Shown here: positions 1 through 7,557 of the stretch, piece after piece
How positions within the stretch are numbered: the stretch's first letter is position 1
Layout of the letters: each line of letters opens with the position of its first letter
Source of the DNA: Nocardioides sp. ChNu-153
Lineage (GTDB): Bacteria; Actinomycetota; Actinomycetes; Propionibacteriales; Nocardioidaceae
Reading direction: 5' to 3'
NCBI RefSeq assembly: GCF_030466625.1
Contig: NZ_JADEVT010000009.1
Coordinates: 1-64,000, forward strand
Length of the DNA: 64,000 nucleotides
Made by a program: the position numbers and the translations under genes
Notes under the pieces: model-generated
The model's database searches: none
The model's input: the letters and a program-made list of their open reading frames with translations, nothing else
Told to the model about the DNA's origin: nothing

Positions 1-406
1 CGCGCCCGCCGCACCGGCCGGGGCGCCCGCGGCGGGTGCCGGCGTACCCGCCCCGGCCACGCCCGCCGCGCCCGAGGTGGTCGACGCCGGGCGCGGGCTC
101 ATCGTCATCCCCTCGCGCGACGTCGCGCTGCTCGGGGGTGCGCCGCTGCCGCTGACCGGCGTCGAGGTCACCATCCTCGCCACGCTGGCCCGCGAGCCCG
201 GCCGGGCGTGGGGCAGGCGCGAGCTCGTGCACGCGGTGTGGACGGAGGAGTTCGGCGAGTCGCACTTCCTGCTCGACGTCCACGTCGGCAACCTGCGCCG
301 CAAGCTGCGCAAGGCGAGCGGTTCCGGCGGCGAGTGGATCCGCAGCGTGGAGGGCCAGGCGTACGCGCTCATCCCGGCCGAGGGGGACCACCCGCGCGCG
401 GACTGA
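1..406 (+). CDS. Winged-helix (OmpR/PhoB-type) DNA-binding protein, 5' end missing
   Basis: The reading frame is open from base 2, so the gene begins upstream of the window. The first visible part, about 25 codons, is a low-complexity Ala/Pro linker. It is followed by a typical transcriptional-regulator C-terminal winged helix: LPLTGVEVTILATLAREPGR, then the recognition-helix region DVHVGNLRRKLRK, then a GYALIP-like wing (QAYALIP). A GTG at 77 could serve as a start, but the open linker upstream argues for a longer protein. The missing N-terminus could be a receiver or another sensor domain, which cannot be seen here. It lies 66 bp upstream of the glycosyltransferase and may be cotranscribed with it. 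Confidence 0.75.
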   Translation, partial: APAAPAGAPAAGAGVPAPATPAAPEVVDAGRGLIVIPSRDVALLGGAPLPLTGVEVTILATLAREPGRAWGRRELVHAVWTEEFGESHFLLDVHVGNLRRKLRKASGSGGEWIRSVEGQAYALIPAEGDHPRAD

Positions 407-472
407 CCCGCGGGTAACGTTCGGCCCGGTGCCCCCGCCCCGGGCGGCCCGACCGAGCCGAGAGGTGCGTGG

Positions 473-1735
473 ATGCGCGTCGCACTGCTGTCCTACCGCA
501 GCAAGCCGCACTGCGGCGGGCAGGGCGTCTACGTCCGCCACCTCAGCCGCGAGCTCGTCGCGCTGGGCCACCAGGTCGAGGTGTTCTCCGGCCAGCCCTA
601 CCCCGAGCTCGACCCCGGGGTGCGGCTCACGCCCGTGCCGAGCCTCGACCTCTACCGCGAGCCCGACCCGTTCCGCACCCCCGGCCTCGGCGAGATCCGC
701 GACCTGACCGACGTGCGCGAGGTGCTGACGATGTGGACGGCGGGGTTCCCCGAGCCCCGCACGTTCGCCGAGCGGGTACGGCGCATCCTGCGCGAGCGCG
801 CGGGCGAGTTCGACGTCGTGCACGACAACCAGGTGCTGGGCTACGGGATCCTCGACCTCGCCGCCGACGGGATGCCGGTCGTCACCACGCTGCACCACCC
901 CATCACCTTCGACCGGCGCATCGACCTGGCCGCCGCCACGACCTGGCGCAAGAGGCTGTCGCTGCGCCGCTGGTACGGCTTCCTGCGGATGCAGGGGCGG
1001 GTGGCGCGGAGGGCGACGCTCGTGCTGACGCCCTCGGAGTCCTCCAAGCGCGACATCATCACCGACTTCGGTGTCGACCCCGAGCGCCTGCGCGTCATCC
1101 TGCTGGGCGTCGACGACGTCTTCGTGCCGCCCACCGAGCCGCGCGTGCCGGGCCGCATCGTCGCCATGGCCAGCGCCGACGCGCCGCTCAAGGGCATCGG
1201 CACGCTGCTCGAGGCCTTCGCGAAGCTGCGCACAGAGCGCGACCTGGAGCTCGTGCTCGTCACGAAGCCGCAGCCGGGCGGGCGCACCGAGCAGCTGGTC
1301 GACGAGCTGGGCATCGCCGACGCGGTGACCTTCGTGCACGGCGTCAGCGACGAGGAGCTGGTGCGGGTCATGGGCTCCGCCGAGCTGGCGTGCGTGCCGT
1401 CGCTCTACGAGGGCTTCTCGCTGCCGACCGCCGAGCTGATGGCCTGCGCGACGCCGTTGGTGGCCTCGCGGGCCGGCGCGATCCCCGAGGTGACCGGCCC
1501 GGACGGGCTGTGCGCCGACCTGGTCGACCCGGGCGACGTCGGGCAGCTCGAGCACGCCATCGCGGCGCTGCTCGACGACCCGGAGCGGCGCGAGCGCATG
1601 GGCCGGGCGGGCCGCGAGCGGGTGCTCGCCGAGTTCAGCTGGCGGGCGGTGGCCCGGGCCACCGCGCAGGCGTACGAGGACGTCATCGAGGTGACGCGCG
1701 CGCAGGCCGCGTCCCGGCGTCGTGGGAACGAGTGA
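473..1735 (+). CDS. Glycosyltransferase family 4 (GT-B fold)
   Basis: A 420-residue GT4-type glycosyltransferase that should transfer a sugar from a nucleotide-sugar donor; the acceptor is unknown. The N-terminus MRVALLSYRSKPHCGGQGVY is the usual first beta strand plus the Gly-rich acceptor-side loop. The C-terminal donor domain carries the EGFSLPTAELMA motif around residues 314-325, the E-x7-E element of GT4 enzymes, followed by P-L-V-A-S and G-A-I-P-E-V. No signal peptide or membrane span is seen, so it is probably cytosolic or peripheral. The ATG at 473 fits the N-terminal strand and has a purine-rich stretch upstream. The methyltransferase starts 10 bp after the stop, so the two probably form an operon. 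Confidence 0.85.
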   Translation: MRVALLSYRSKPHCGGQGVYVRHLSRELVALGHQVEVFSGQPYPELDPGVRLTPVPSLDLYREPDPFRTPGLGEIRDLTDVREVLTMWTAGFPEPRTFAERVRRILRERAGEFDVVHDNQVLGYGILDLAADGMPVVTTLHHPITFDRRIDLAAATTWRKRLSLRRWYGFLRMQGRVARRATLVLTPSESSKRDIITDFGVDPERLRVILLGVDDVFVPPTEPRVPGRIVAMASADAPLKGIGTLLEAFAKLRTERDLELVLVTKPQPGGRTEQLVDELGIADAVTFVHGVSDEELVRVMGSAELACVPSLYEGFSLPTAELMACATPLVASRAGAIPEVTGPDGLCADLVDPGDVGQLEHAIAALLDDPERRERMGRAGRERVLAEFSWRAVARATAQAYEDVIEVTRAQAASRRRGNE

Positions 1736-1745
1736 GGGAGCGGAC

Positions 1746-2459
1746 ATGCTGACCGTCGACTTCGACCGGCTGGGCCTCCAGCCCGGCGAGCGGGTGCTGG
1801 ACATGGGCTGCGGCGCCGGGCGCCACGCCTTCGAGATGTACCGGCGCGGCGCCGACGTCGTGGCGTTCGACCAGGACGCCGACGAGCTCGCCGGTGTGCG
1901 GGACCTGTTCGGCGCGATGAAGGAGGCCGGCGAGGTGCCGGCCGGCGCCGAGGCCGACACGAAGGAGGGCGACGCGCTCGCCCTGCCCTTCGGCGACGGC
2001 GAGTTCGACCGCGTCGTGGCCGCGGAGGTGCTCGAGCACATCCCCGCCGACATCCAGGCGATCGAGGAGCTGGTGCGCGTCCTGCGTCCCGGCGGCACCC
2101 TCGCGGTCTCGGTGCCGCGCTGGTTCCCGGAGGTCGTGAACTGGAAGCTCTCGGAGGAGTACCACGACGTCCCCGGCGGCCACATCCGGATCTACACGGA
2201 CAAGGAGCTCGCGACCAAGGTGACCAACGCCGGTCTCGAGCTCGTCGGCAAGGACCACGCGCACGGGCTGCACACGCCGTACTGGTGGATCAAGTGCGCC
2301 GTCGGCGTGCGCAACGACGACCACCCGCTCGCGAGGGCGTACCACCGGCTGCTGGTGTGGGAGATCATGAAGCAGCCGCTCGCGCTGCGCCTGGCCGGCC
2401 GGGTGCTCGACCCGCTGGTGGGCAAGAGCCTGGTGCTCTACTTCCGCAAGCCGGCCTGA
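1746..2459 (+). CDS. Class I SAM-dependent methyltransferase
   Basis: A 237-residue Rossmann-fold methyltransferase. Motif I is VLDMGCGAGRHAFEM (about residues 17-31), an acidic residue follows at the end of strand 2 (VVAFDQD), and EVLEHIPADI plus LRPGGTLAVSVPR mark the later motifs. The C-terminal part is rich in aromatic residues and may hold the acceptor pocket. I chose the ATG at 1746 because it has GAGGGAG just upstream; an in-frame GTG at 1722 would overlap the glycosyltransferase. The substrate is unknown. Its stop overlaps the start of the next gene (TGATG), so the two products should be made together. Confidence 0.82.
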   Translation: MLTVDFDRLGLQPGERVLDMGCGAGRHAFEMYRRGADVVAFDQDADELAGVRDLFGAMKEAGEVPAGAEADTKEGDALALPFGDGEFDRVVAAEVLEHIPADIQAIEELVRVLRPGGTLAVSVPRWFPEVVNWKLSEEYHDVPGGHIRIYTDKELATKVTNAGLELVGKDHAHGLHTPYWWIKCAVGVRNDDHPLARAYHRLLVWEIMKQPLALRLAGRVLDPLVGKSLVLYFRKPA

Positions 2460-3565
2460 TGACCCTGGGTCGACCCGCCCCGCTCCTCGAGCCGCGGGCG
2501 GGGGTCGTGCCTGCCGTGGCGGGGGTGCTGAGCGCCGAGCAGGTCGCCCGGACCGCGGCGTCGATCGCCGGGATGCAGCACCCCGACGGCGCGATCCCGT
2601 GGACGACCGGTGACAAGACCGACGCGTGGAACCACGTGGAGGCCGCGATGGCGCTCCTCGTGGGCGGCGAGGTCGAGGCGGCCGAGCGGGCGTACGCGTG
2701 GTGCCGCGAGAACCAGCGCGCCGACGGCAGCTGGCCGGTCAAGGTCGTCGGCGACCGGGTCGAGGACGACGGCGGCGAGACGAACATGTCGGCGTACGTC
2801 GCGGTCGGCGTGTGGCACCACTGGCTGGTACGGCGCGAGCGCGGGTTCGTGGACCGCTGCTGGCCGATGGTGCGCGCCGCCCTCGACTTCGTCGTGCGCC
2901 TCCAGCTGCCCTCCGGCGGCGTCGCCTGGCTGCAGGAGTGGGTCGACGGCGCCCCGGGGCCCGTGCGCGAGGAGGCCCTGCTGACGGGGTCCGCGAGCAC
3001 CTACCACTCCCTGCGGGCGGGCCTGGCGCTCGCGGGCCTGGTGGGGGAGCCGCAGCCCGCGTGGGAGCGCGCGGCGGCCCGGCTGCGCCACGCGGTGCGT
3101 CGCCACCCCGAGGCGTTCCTCGACAAGGCGACCTTCTCGATGGACTGGTACTACCCCGTGCTCGGCGGCGCGGTCCGCGGCGAGGAGGCGCACGCGCTGC
3201 TGGCGCGGCGCTGGGACGACTTCGTCGTGCCGGGCCTCGGGATCCGCTGCGTCGACACCAACCCGTGGGTGACGGGCGCGGAGACCTGCGAGCTGGTCAT
3301 GGCGCTCGACGCGGTGGGCGACGAGCGCGCCGCAGGGCTGTTCACCGACGTGCAGTTCCTGCGCGACGAGGCGTCGGGGGGCTACTTCACCGGCTACGTG
3401 TGGCCCGACGAGGTGCTCTGGCCGCGCGAGCTGACGACCTACACGGCGGCCGCGGTGGTGCTCGCCGCCGACCAGCTGAGCGGCACGACCCCGGGCGCCG
3501 ACATCATGGTCGGGGTGACCTTCGGGCCCGAGCCGGACGAGGTCGCGGGCGGCTGCGGCTGCTGA
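2459..3565 (+). CDS. Alpha-toroid protein, prenyltransferase / terpene-cyclase-like
   Basis: A 368-residue protein whose repeats resemble the (alpha/alpha)6 toroid of prenyltransferases, squalene-hopene cyclases and six-hairpin glycosidases: MQHPDGAIPWTTGD near the start, then ENQRADGSWPV, then LQLPSGGVAWLQEW. These are degenerate QxxDGSW-type motifs. An Asp-rich DxDD cyclase motif is not seen. The C-terminus ends in Gly-Gly-Cys-Gly-Cys, a possible metal or lipid site. The ATG overlaps the methyltransferase stop (TGATG at 2457-2461). Together with the glycosyltransferase and methyltransferase it looks like a modification pathway for an isoprenoid or glycolipid. A glycoside-hydrolase role is the main alternative. 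Confidence 0.55.
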   Translation: MTLGRPAPLLEPRAGVVPAVAGVLSAEQVARTAASIAGMQHPDGAIPWTTGDKTDAWNHVEAAMALLVGGEVEAAERAYAWCRENQRADGSWPVKVVGDRVEDDGGETNMSAYVAVGVWHHWLVRRERGFVDRCWPMVRAALDFVVRLQLPSGGVAWLQEWVDGAPGPVREEALLTGSASTYHSLRAGLALAGLVGEPQPAWERAAARLRHAVRRHPEAFLDKATFSMDWYYPVLGGAVRGEEAHALLARRWDDFVVPGLGIRCVDTNPWVTGAETCELVMALDAVGDERAAGLFTDVQFLRDEASGGYFTGYVWPDEVLWPRELTTYTAAAVVLAADQLSGTTPGADIMVGVTFGPEPDEVAGGCGC

Positions 3566-3583
3566 CCTGGCGCCTTGCGTCGT

Positions 3584-3599
3584 TCGAACAAATGTTCGA
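3584..3599. promoter_or_regulatory. LexA (SOS) box of imuA-imuB
   Basis: A perfect mycobacterial/actinobacterial SOS box, TCGAAC-AAAT-GTTCGA. The imuA ATG lies only 11 bp downstream. A GATCAT hexamer overlapping the box edge (3598-3603) sits 7 nt before that ATG, so the mRNA is probably leaderless and LexA would cover the -10 element. Confidence 0.92.
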
Positions 3600-3610
3600 T
3601 CATCGACGTC

Positions 3611-4321
3611 ATGACCGCCCTCCCCGTCCCCGCTCCCGACGGGGTGGACCTGGGCGTGGTCGCCCAGCTCCGCGACCGGGTGACGGCGATGCAGGGCGGG
3701 CCCCCGCGGCTCCCGCTGCCCACCCACCCGGCGCTCGCCGAGCTGCTCCAGCTGCGGGCCGGGGGCGCCTACGGGGTGGACTCGGCGCGGCTCGCGCTCG
3801 CCCTCGTCGCGGGGGCCTCGGCCGCCGGTGAGTGGGTCGCCGTCGTCGGCTGGCCCGACCTCGGGGTCGAGGCGGCCCTCGACCTCGGGCTCGACCCGGC
3901 GCGCACGGTGCTCGTGCCCGACCCGGGCGACCTGTGGCTCGAGGCCACGGCGGCGCTCGTCGACGTCGTGCGGCTCGTGGTGCTGCGTCCCCGGGGCGTC
4001 GTCGACCCGAAGTCGGCGAGCGTCCTGGAGGCCCGGCTGCGCAAGCGCTCCGCGGCGCTCGTGGTGTGGGGCGACTGGCCGCGCTGCGAGGCCCGCCTGA
4101 GCGTCGAGCGCGTGCGCTGGACGGGGGCCGAGCGGGGCGAGGGCCGGCTGCGGGAGCGGTGGGTGCGCGTCGCCGTACGACGGGGGGCGGCGCCGCCGCG
4201 CCACGCCGACCTCCGCTTCCCGGCCGAGCAGGGCGGGGCCGCCCGCCTGGAACGTGCCGGGGGTGCCGGGCGTGCCGAGGGTGCCGAGGGCGCCGGGCGC
4301 GTCGTGGGGAGGGTCGGCTAG
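3611..4321 (+). CDS. imuA: ImuA'-type SOS mutagenesis accessory protein
   Basis: A 236-residue RecA/SulA-like protein of the actinobacterial ImuA' kind, which works with ImuB and the error-prone polymerase DnaE2 in translesion synthesis. The start of the fold is visible (THPALAELLQLRAGGAYGVD), but the Walker A GxxxxGK[ST] of true RecA is absent, as usual for this family. ELLQLRAGG and VAVVGWPDLGVEAALDLG match the conserved N-terminal half. The tail (about the last 25 residues) is a Gly/Ala/Arg/Glu-rich low-complexity repeat. The ATG at 3611 is preceded by the LexA box; an upstream in-frame start at 3575 would lie before that box and is unlikely. Its stop overlaps the GTG of imuB. Confidence 0.85.
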   Translation: MTALPVPAPDGVDLGVVAQLRDRVTAMQGGPPRLPLPTHPALAELLQLRAGGAYGVDSARLALALVAGASAAGEWVAVVGWPDLGVEAALDLGLDPARTVLVPDPGDLWLEATAALVDVVRLVVLRPRGVVDPKSASVLEARLRKRSAALVVWGDWPRCEARLSVERVRWTGAERGEGRLRERWVRVAVRRGAAPPRHADLRFPAEQGGAARLERAGGAGRAEGAEGAGRVVGRVG

Positions 4322-5907
4322 TGGCCGGCCGCGTGCTCGTCGTCTGGTGCCCGGACTGGTCGGTGGTCGCGGCGCTCGCGGAGGAGGAGCTCTCCCTCGG
4401 CGCGCCGGCGGCGGTGCTGTCGCGCAACGTGGTGGAGGTCTGCAACGGCCCGGCGCGCGACGAGGGCGTGCGGCGGGGGATGCGGCGCCGCGACGCGCAG
4501 TCGCGCTGCCCCGAGCTCGTGCTCCTCGACGCGAACCCCGAGCGCGACGCCCGGGCGTTCGAGACCGTGCTCGGGGTCGTCGAGGAGGTGCGCCCCGGGG
4601 TCGCGCCGCTGCGGCCCGGGCTGCTGGCCCTGCGGGCGCCGGGGCGGTACGGCGGGGGCGAGCCGCACGCGGCGGCCCTGCTCGCCGAGACCCTCGTGGG
4701 CGCCGGGGTGTGGGACGTGCGGATCGGCGTCGCCGACGACCTCTTCACCGCCGAGCAGGCCGCGCGCCGTGCCGGGGTGCAGGAGCACGTCGTCGTCGGC
4801 CCGGGGGAGTCGGCCGTGTTCCTGCGGAGCCTGCCGGTCGACGCGCTGCTGGCAGACCCGGCGGCGGAGGAGCTGGTCTCGTTGCTGCGGCGGCTGGGGC
4901 TGCGCACCCTCGGTGACCTCGGGGCGCTGCCGGCGGCCGACGTCGGTCGCCGCTTCGGCACCTACGGGGCGGAGGTCCACCGGCGGGTGCGGGGCGAGGG
5001 CGAGGTGGCGCTGGCGGCGCGCACGCCGCCGCCCGAGCTGGCCCGCGAGGTGCCCTTCGAGCCGCCGCTGGAGTCGGTGGAGGCGATCTGCTTCAGCGTG
5101 CGCACCACCGCGGAGCGGTTCGTGGCCGGTCTCGCGGAGCGCCAGCTCGTCGCCACCGCCGTGCGGGTCGAGGCGTCGTGCGCGGGCGCGCACGGGGAGG
5201 ACGTCGTGGTCTCCGCGCGCAGCTGGCTGCACCCCCGGCACTTCTCGGCCCGCGACCTGGTGGACCGGGTGCACTGGCAGCTCCAGGGCCAGTCGCAGGG
5301 GTCGGTGCGCAGCCGCCGGGCGGCGGGGCCGGTGCTGGAGCCGGTGACACGGGTGCGGTTCGTGCCGGAGACGGCCGAGCCGGCGGCGGCCCACGCGGAG
5401 GCGTTGTGGGGCGGAGGGGCGGACGAGCTGGTGGGGAGAGGGATGGCACGGGTGCAGGCGATGCTGGGGTACGACGCGGTGCTGGTGCCGGTCGCGCAGG
5501 GGGGCCGGGGGCCGGCGGCGCGCCAGGCCGCGGTGCCGTGGGGGGAGCGGCCCGTCGGGCTGCGGGCCGTCGACCGGCCGTGGCCGGGCCGCATCCCGGG
5601 GCCGGCGCCCGCCCGGGTCTTCGCCGAGCCGCTGCCCGGCGAGGTCCACGACGCCTCCGGGGTGCCGGTGCGCGTGGACGATCGCGGCTGGGTGACGGGG
5701 GAGCCGACCACGGTGCGGGTGCCCGACGCGGGCTGGCTGCCGGTCGACGCCTGGGCCGGCCCGTGGCCGGTCGACGAGGCGTGGTGGGAGGAGACGGGCT
5801 CGCCCGTGCGGCGCGCGGCCCGCTTCCAGGTGGTCGGCGTCGACGGTCGCGCCTGGCTGATGGCGTGCGTCGACGGCGCCTGGTGGGTCGAGGCCGGCTA
5901 CGACTGA
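4321..5907 (+). CDS. imuB: ImuB, catalytically degenerate Y-family polymerase homologue
   Basis: A 528-residue Y-family (DinB/UmuC-like) protein. ImuB links DnaE2 to the beta clamp and to ImuA' in the SOS mutasome and is not itself a polymerase. The N-terminus VAGRVLVVWCPDWSVVAA replaces the D-x-D-x-F-[FY] of active Y polymerases, so the first catalytic acids are missing as expected. LLRRLGLRTLGDLGALPAAD (around residues 186-205) is the helix-hairpin-helix and thumb, followed by a little-finger-like region. The GTG start overlaps the imuA stop by one base (TAGTG), giving tight coupling. The last quarter is Pro/Gly/Arg-rich and ends in a conserved-looking region with several Trp (GRAWLMACVDGAWWVEAGYD). 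Confidence 0.9.
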   Translation: MAGRVLVVWCPDWSVVAALAEEELSLGAPAAVLSRNVVEVCNGPARDEGVRRGMRRRDAQSRCPELVLLDANPERDARAFETVLGVVEEVRPGVAPLRPGLLALRAPGRYGGGEPHAAALLAETLVGAGVWDVRIGVADDLFTAEQAARRAGVQEHVVVGPGESAVFLRSLPVDALLADPAAEELVSLLRRLGLRTLGDLGALPAADVGRRFGTYGAEVHRRVRGEGEVALAARTPPPELAREVPFEPPLESVEAICFSVRTTAERFVAGLAERQLVATAVRVEASCAGAHGEDVVVSARSWLHPRHFSARDLVDRVHWQLQGQSQGSVRSRRAAGPVLEPVTRVRFVPETAEPAAAHAEALWGGGADELVGRGMARVQAMLGYDAVLVPVAQGGRGPAARQAAVPWGERPVGLRAVDRPWPGRIPGPAPARVFAEPLPGEVHDASGVPVRVDDRGWVTGEPTTVRVPDAGWLPVDAWAGPWPVDEAWWEETGSPVRRAARFQVVGVDGRAWLMACVDGAWWVEAGYD

Positions 5908-5976
5908 GCGACGCGGGCGCGGGTGGCATGCTCGCCGGGAGGGCCACCGCCGGTGGCGGACGGACGGAGGTCGACC

Positions 5977-6872
5977 GTGCGGGTCGCGGTGCTCGACGGC
6001 TTCGACGCCGTCGTCCTGCTGCAGCAGCGCACCGCGCTGCCACGGGCGGTGGTCGAGCGGCTGGGCACGGTGCGCCTCGTCAGCCAGACGGGCCGGCACA
6101 CCGACCACCTGGACCTCGACGCCTGCCGGGAGCGGGGGATCGTCGTGTGCGCCGGCGGCGCGGGTGACCCGGCCGCGACGGTCGAGCTGACGTGGGCGCT
6201 CGTGCTGGCGGCGAGCCGCCGGGTCCCCGAGGAGGCCGCGCGGCTGCGCTCCGGCGGGTGGCAGGGATCGGTCGGCACCCTGTTGCGGGGCCGCACCCTC
6301 GGCGTGCTCGGGCTGGGACGCATCGGCACGCGGGTGGCCGACGTCGGGCGCGCGTTCGGCATGCGGGTCCTCGTCGACGGGCGGGAGGGCTCCCGGGCGC
6401 GGGCGCTCGCGGCCGGGCACGAGGTCGCCGCGGACCGGGCCGAGCTGTTCGCGACCAGCGACGTCCTCACGGTGCACCTGCCGCTGGTGCCGGCCACGCG
6501 GGGCGTCGTCACCGCCGACCTGCTGGGCCGGATGCGACCCGACGCCCTCTTCGTCAACACGTCGCGGGCGGGGCTCGTCGCGCCGGGGGCGCTCGCCGCG
6601 GCCGTCGCCGCCGGACGGCCGGGACGAGCGGCCGTCGACGTGTTCGACGTCGAGCCCGCCGAGGGCGACCCGCTCCTGCGGCTGCCGGGCGTCACCGCCA
6701 CCCCGCACCTGGGCTACGTCGTCACCGAGGTGCTGGAGAGCCTGTACGGCGCGGCGGTCGAGCAGGTGCTGGCGTTCGCCGCGGGCCGGCCGGTGCGGGT
6801 CGTCGTACCCGCCCCGGGGGCCTGGTGGTCCGACGGGCGCAGGCCGGGAGGATGGGGGCGTGCGCACCCTGA
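5977..6872 (+). CDS. D-2-hydroxyacid dehydrogenase; frame has no own stop (probable frameshift)
   Basis: An NAD-dependent D-isomer 2-hydroxyacid dehydrogenase. The GTG start at 5977 has a strong Shine-Dalgarno (GGACGGAGG, 6-nt spacing). The nucleotide-binding motif is VLGLGRIGTRVAD, and the catalytic Arg (VNTSRAGLV), Glu (VFDVEPAEGDPLL) and His (ATPHLGYVV) are all present. Homology ends near 6810 (RPVRVVV), but no stop follows in this frame: it stays open through the next gene and joins dnaE2 in phase. A one-base slip in the C4G5 tract at 6812-6820 would move translation to a frame ending at 6872, the end given here. A sequencing or assembly error, or a genuine frameshift, are both possible. 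It sits downstream of imuB, 69 bp away; any link to SOS is unknown. Confidence 0.7.
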
Positions 6873-7474
6873 TCGTCACCGCCCACCCGGACACCGGCTC
6901 GCTCACCCACCACGCGGCCCGGCGGCTGCAGGAGGAGCTCGGGGCCGACCGGACGACGCTGGCCCACCTGGCCCAGGAGGGGTTCGACCCGCGGTTCGCG
7001 GCGGGCGACCGGCGGGACTACCTCGAGCGGACGCTGACCGACCCCGCCGTCGCGGCGGAACAGGCCAGGATCGACGCGGCCGACCACCTCGTGCTCGTCT
7101 TCCCGGTCTACTGGTGGTCGCTGCCGGCGCTGCTCAAGGGCTGGATCGACCGCGTGTTCGTGGGCGGGTGGGCGTTCGGCTTCGACGACGAGGACCGCGT
7201 CGTCCCGTGGCTCGACCGGCTCACGCTCCACCTGCTGCCGCTCTCGGGGACCTCCGCGGCGTCCTTCGCCCGCCACGGCTACGACCGGGCGTTCACCACG
7301 CAGGTCGAGGAGGGCATCGTCGACTTCTGCGGCATGCGCCGCGGGGCCCGCGCCTTCGTCCACGACTCCGAGTCCACCGACCGGGAGGCCGTCGGCGCCG
7401 CCGTCGAGACCGCCGTCGCCTCCGTGGTCGCCGCGATCACCGGCGCCGGCAGGACGACGACGATCGCGGGGTAG
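6860..7474 (+). CDS. NAD(P)H oxidoreductase, flavodoxin-like fold (NQO/KefF family)
   Basis: A 204-residue FMN/FAD-dependent NAD(P)H:quinone oxidoreductase of the flavodoxin-like family. The N-terminus MRTLIVTAHPDTGSLTHHAA is the phosphate-binding strand-loop of this family. LVLVFPVYWWSLPALLKGWI with FVGGWAFGF is the classic second motif that lines the flavin and quinone pocket. It is probably a cytosolic quinone or azo reductase in redox protection. The GTG at 6860 follows a GGGAGG stretch. If the upstream dehydrogenase ends at 6872, the two genes overlap by 13 bp. Confidence 0.85.
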   Translation: MRTLIVTAHPDTGSLTHHAARRLQEELGADRTTLAHLAQEGFDPRFAAGDRRDYLERTLTDPAVAAEQARIDAADHLVLVFPVYWWSLPALLKGWIDRVFVGGWAFGFDDEDRVVPWLDRLTLHLLPLSGTSAASFARHGYDRAFTTQVEEGIVDFCGMRRGARAFVHDSESTDREAVGAAVETAVASVVAAITGAGRTTTIAG

Positions 7475-7529
7475 CCCGATCCTGCCGGCCCCGCCCGACG
7501 TCCGGGGACCGGGGAACGCCGCTCGCACA

Positions 7530-7545
7530 TCGAACAGGTGTTCGA
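7530..7545. promoter_or_regulatory. LexA (SOS) box of dnaE2
   Basis: A perfect SOS box, TCGAAC-AGGT-GTTCGA. A -10 element TACGGT (7546-7551) abuts it and lies 6 nt before the GTG at 7558, so dnaE2 should be expressed as a leaderless, LexA-repressed transcript independent of imuAB. Confidence 0.93.
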
Positions 7546-7557
7546 TACGGTGGGTGC

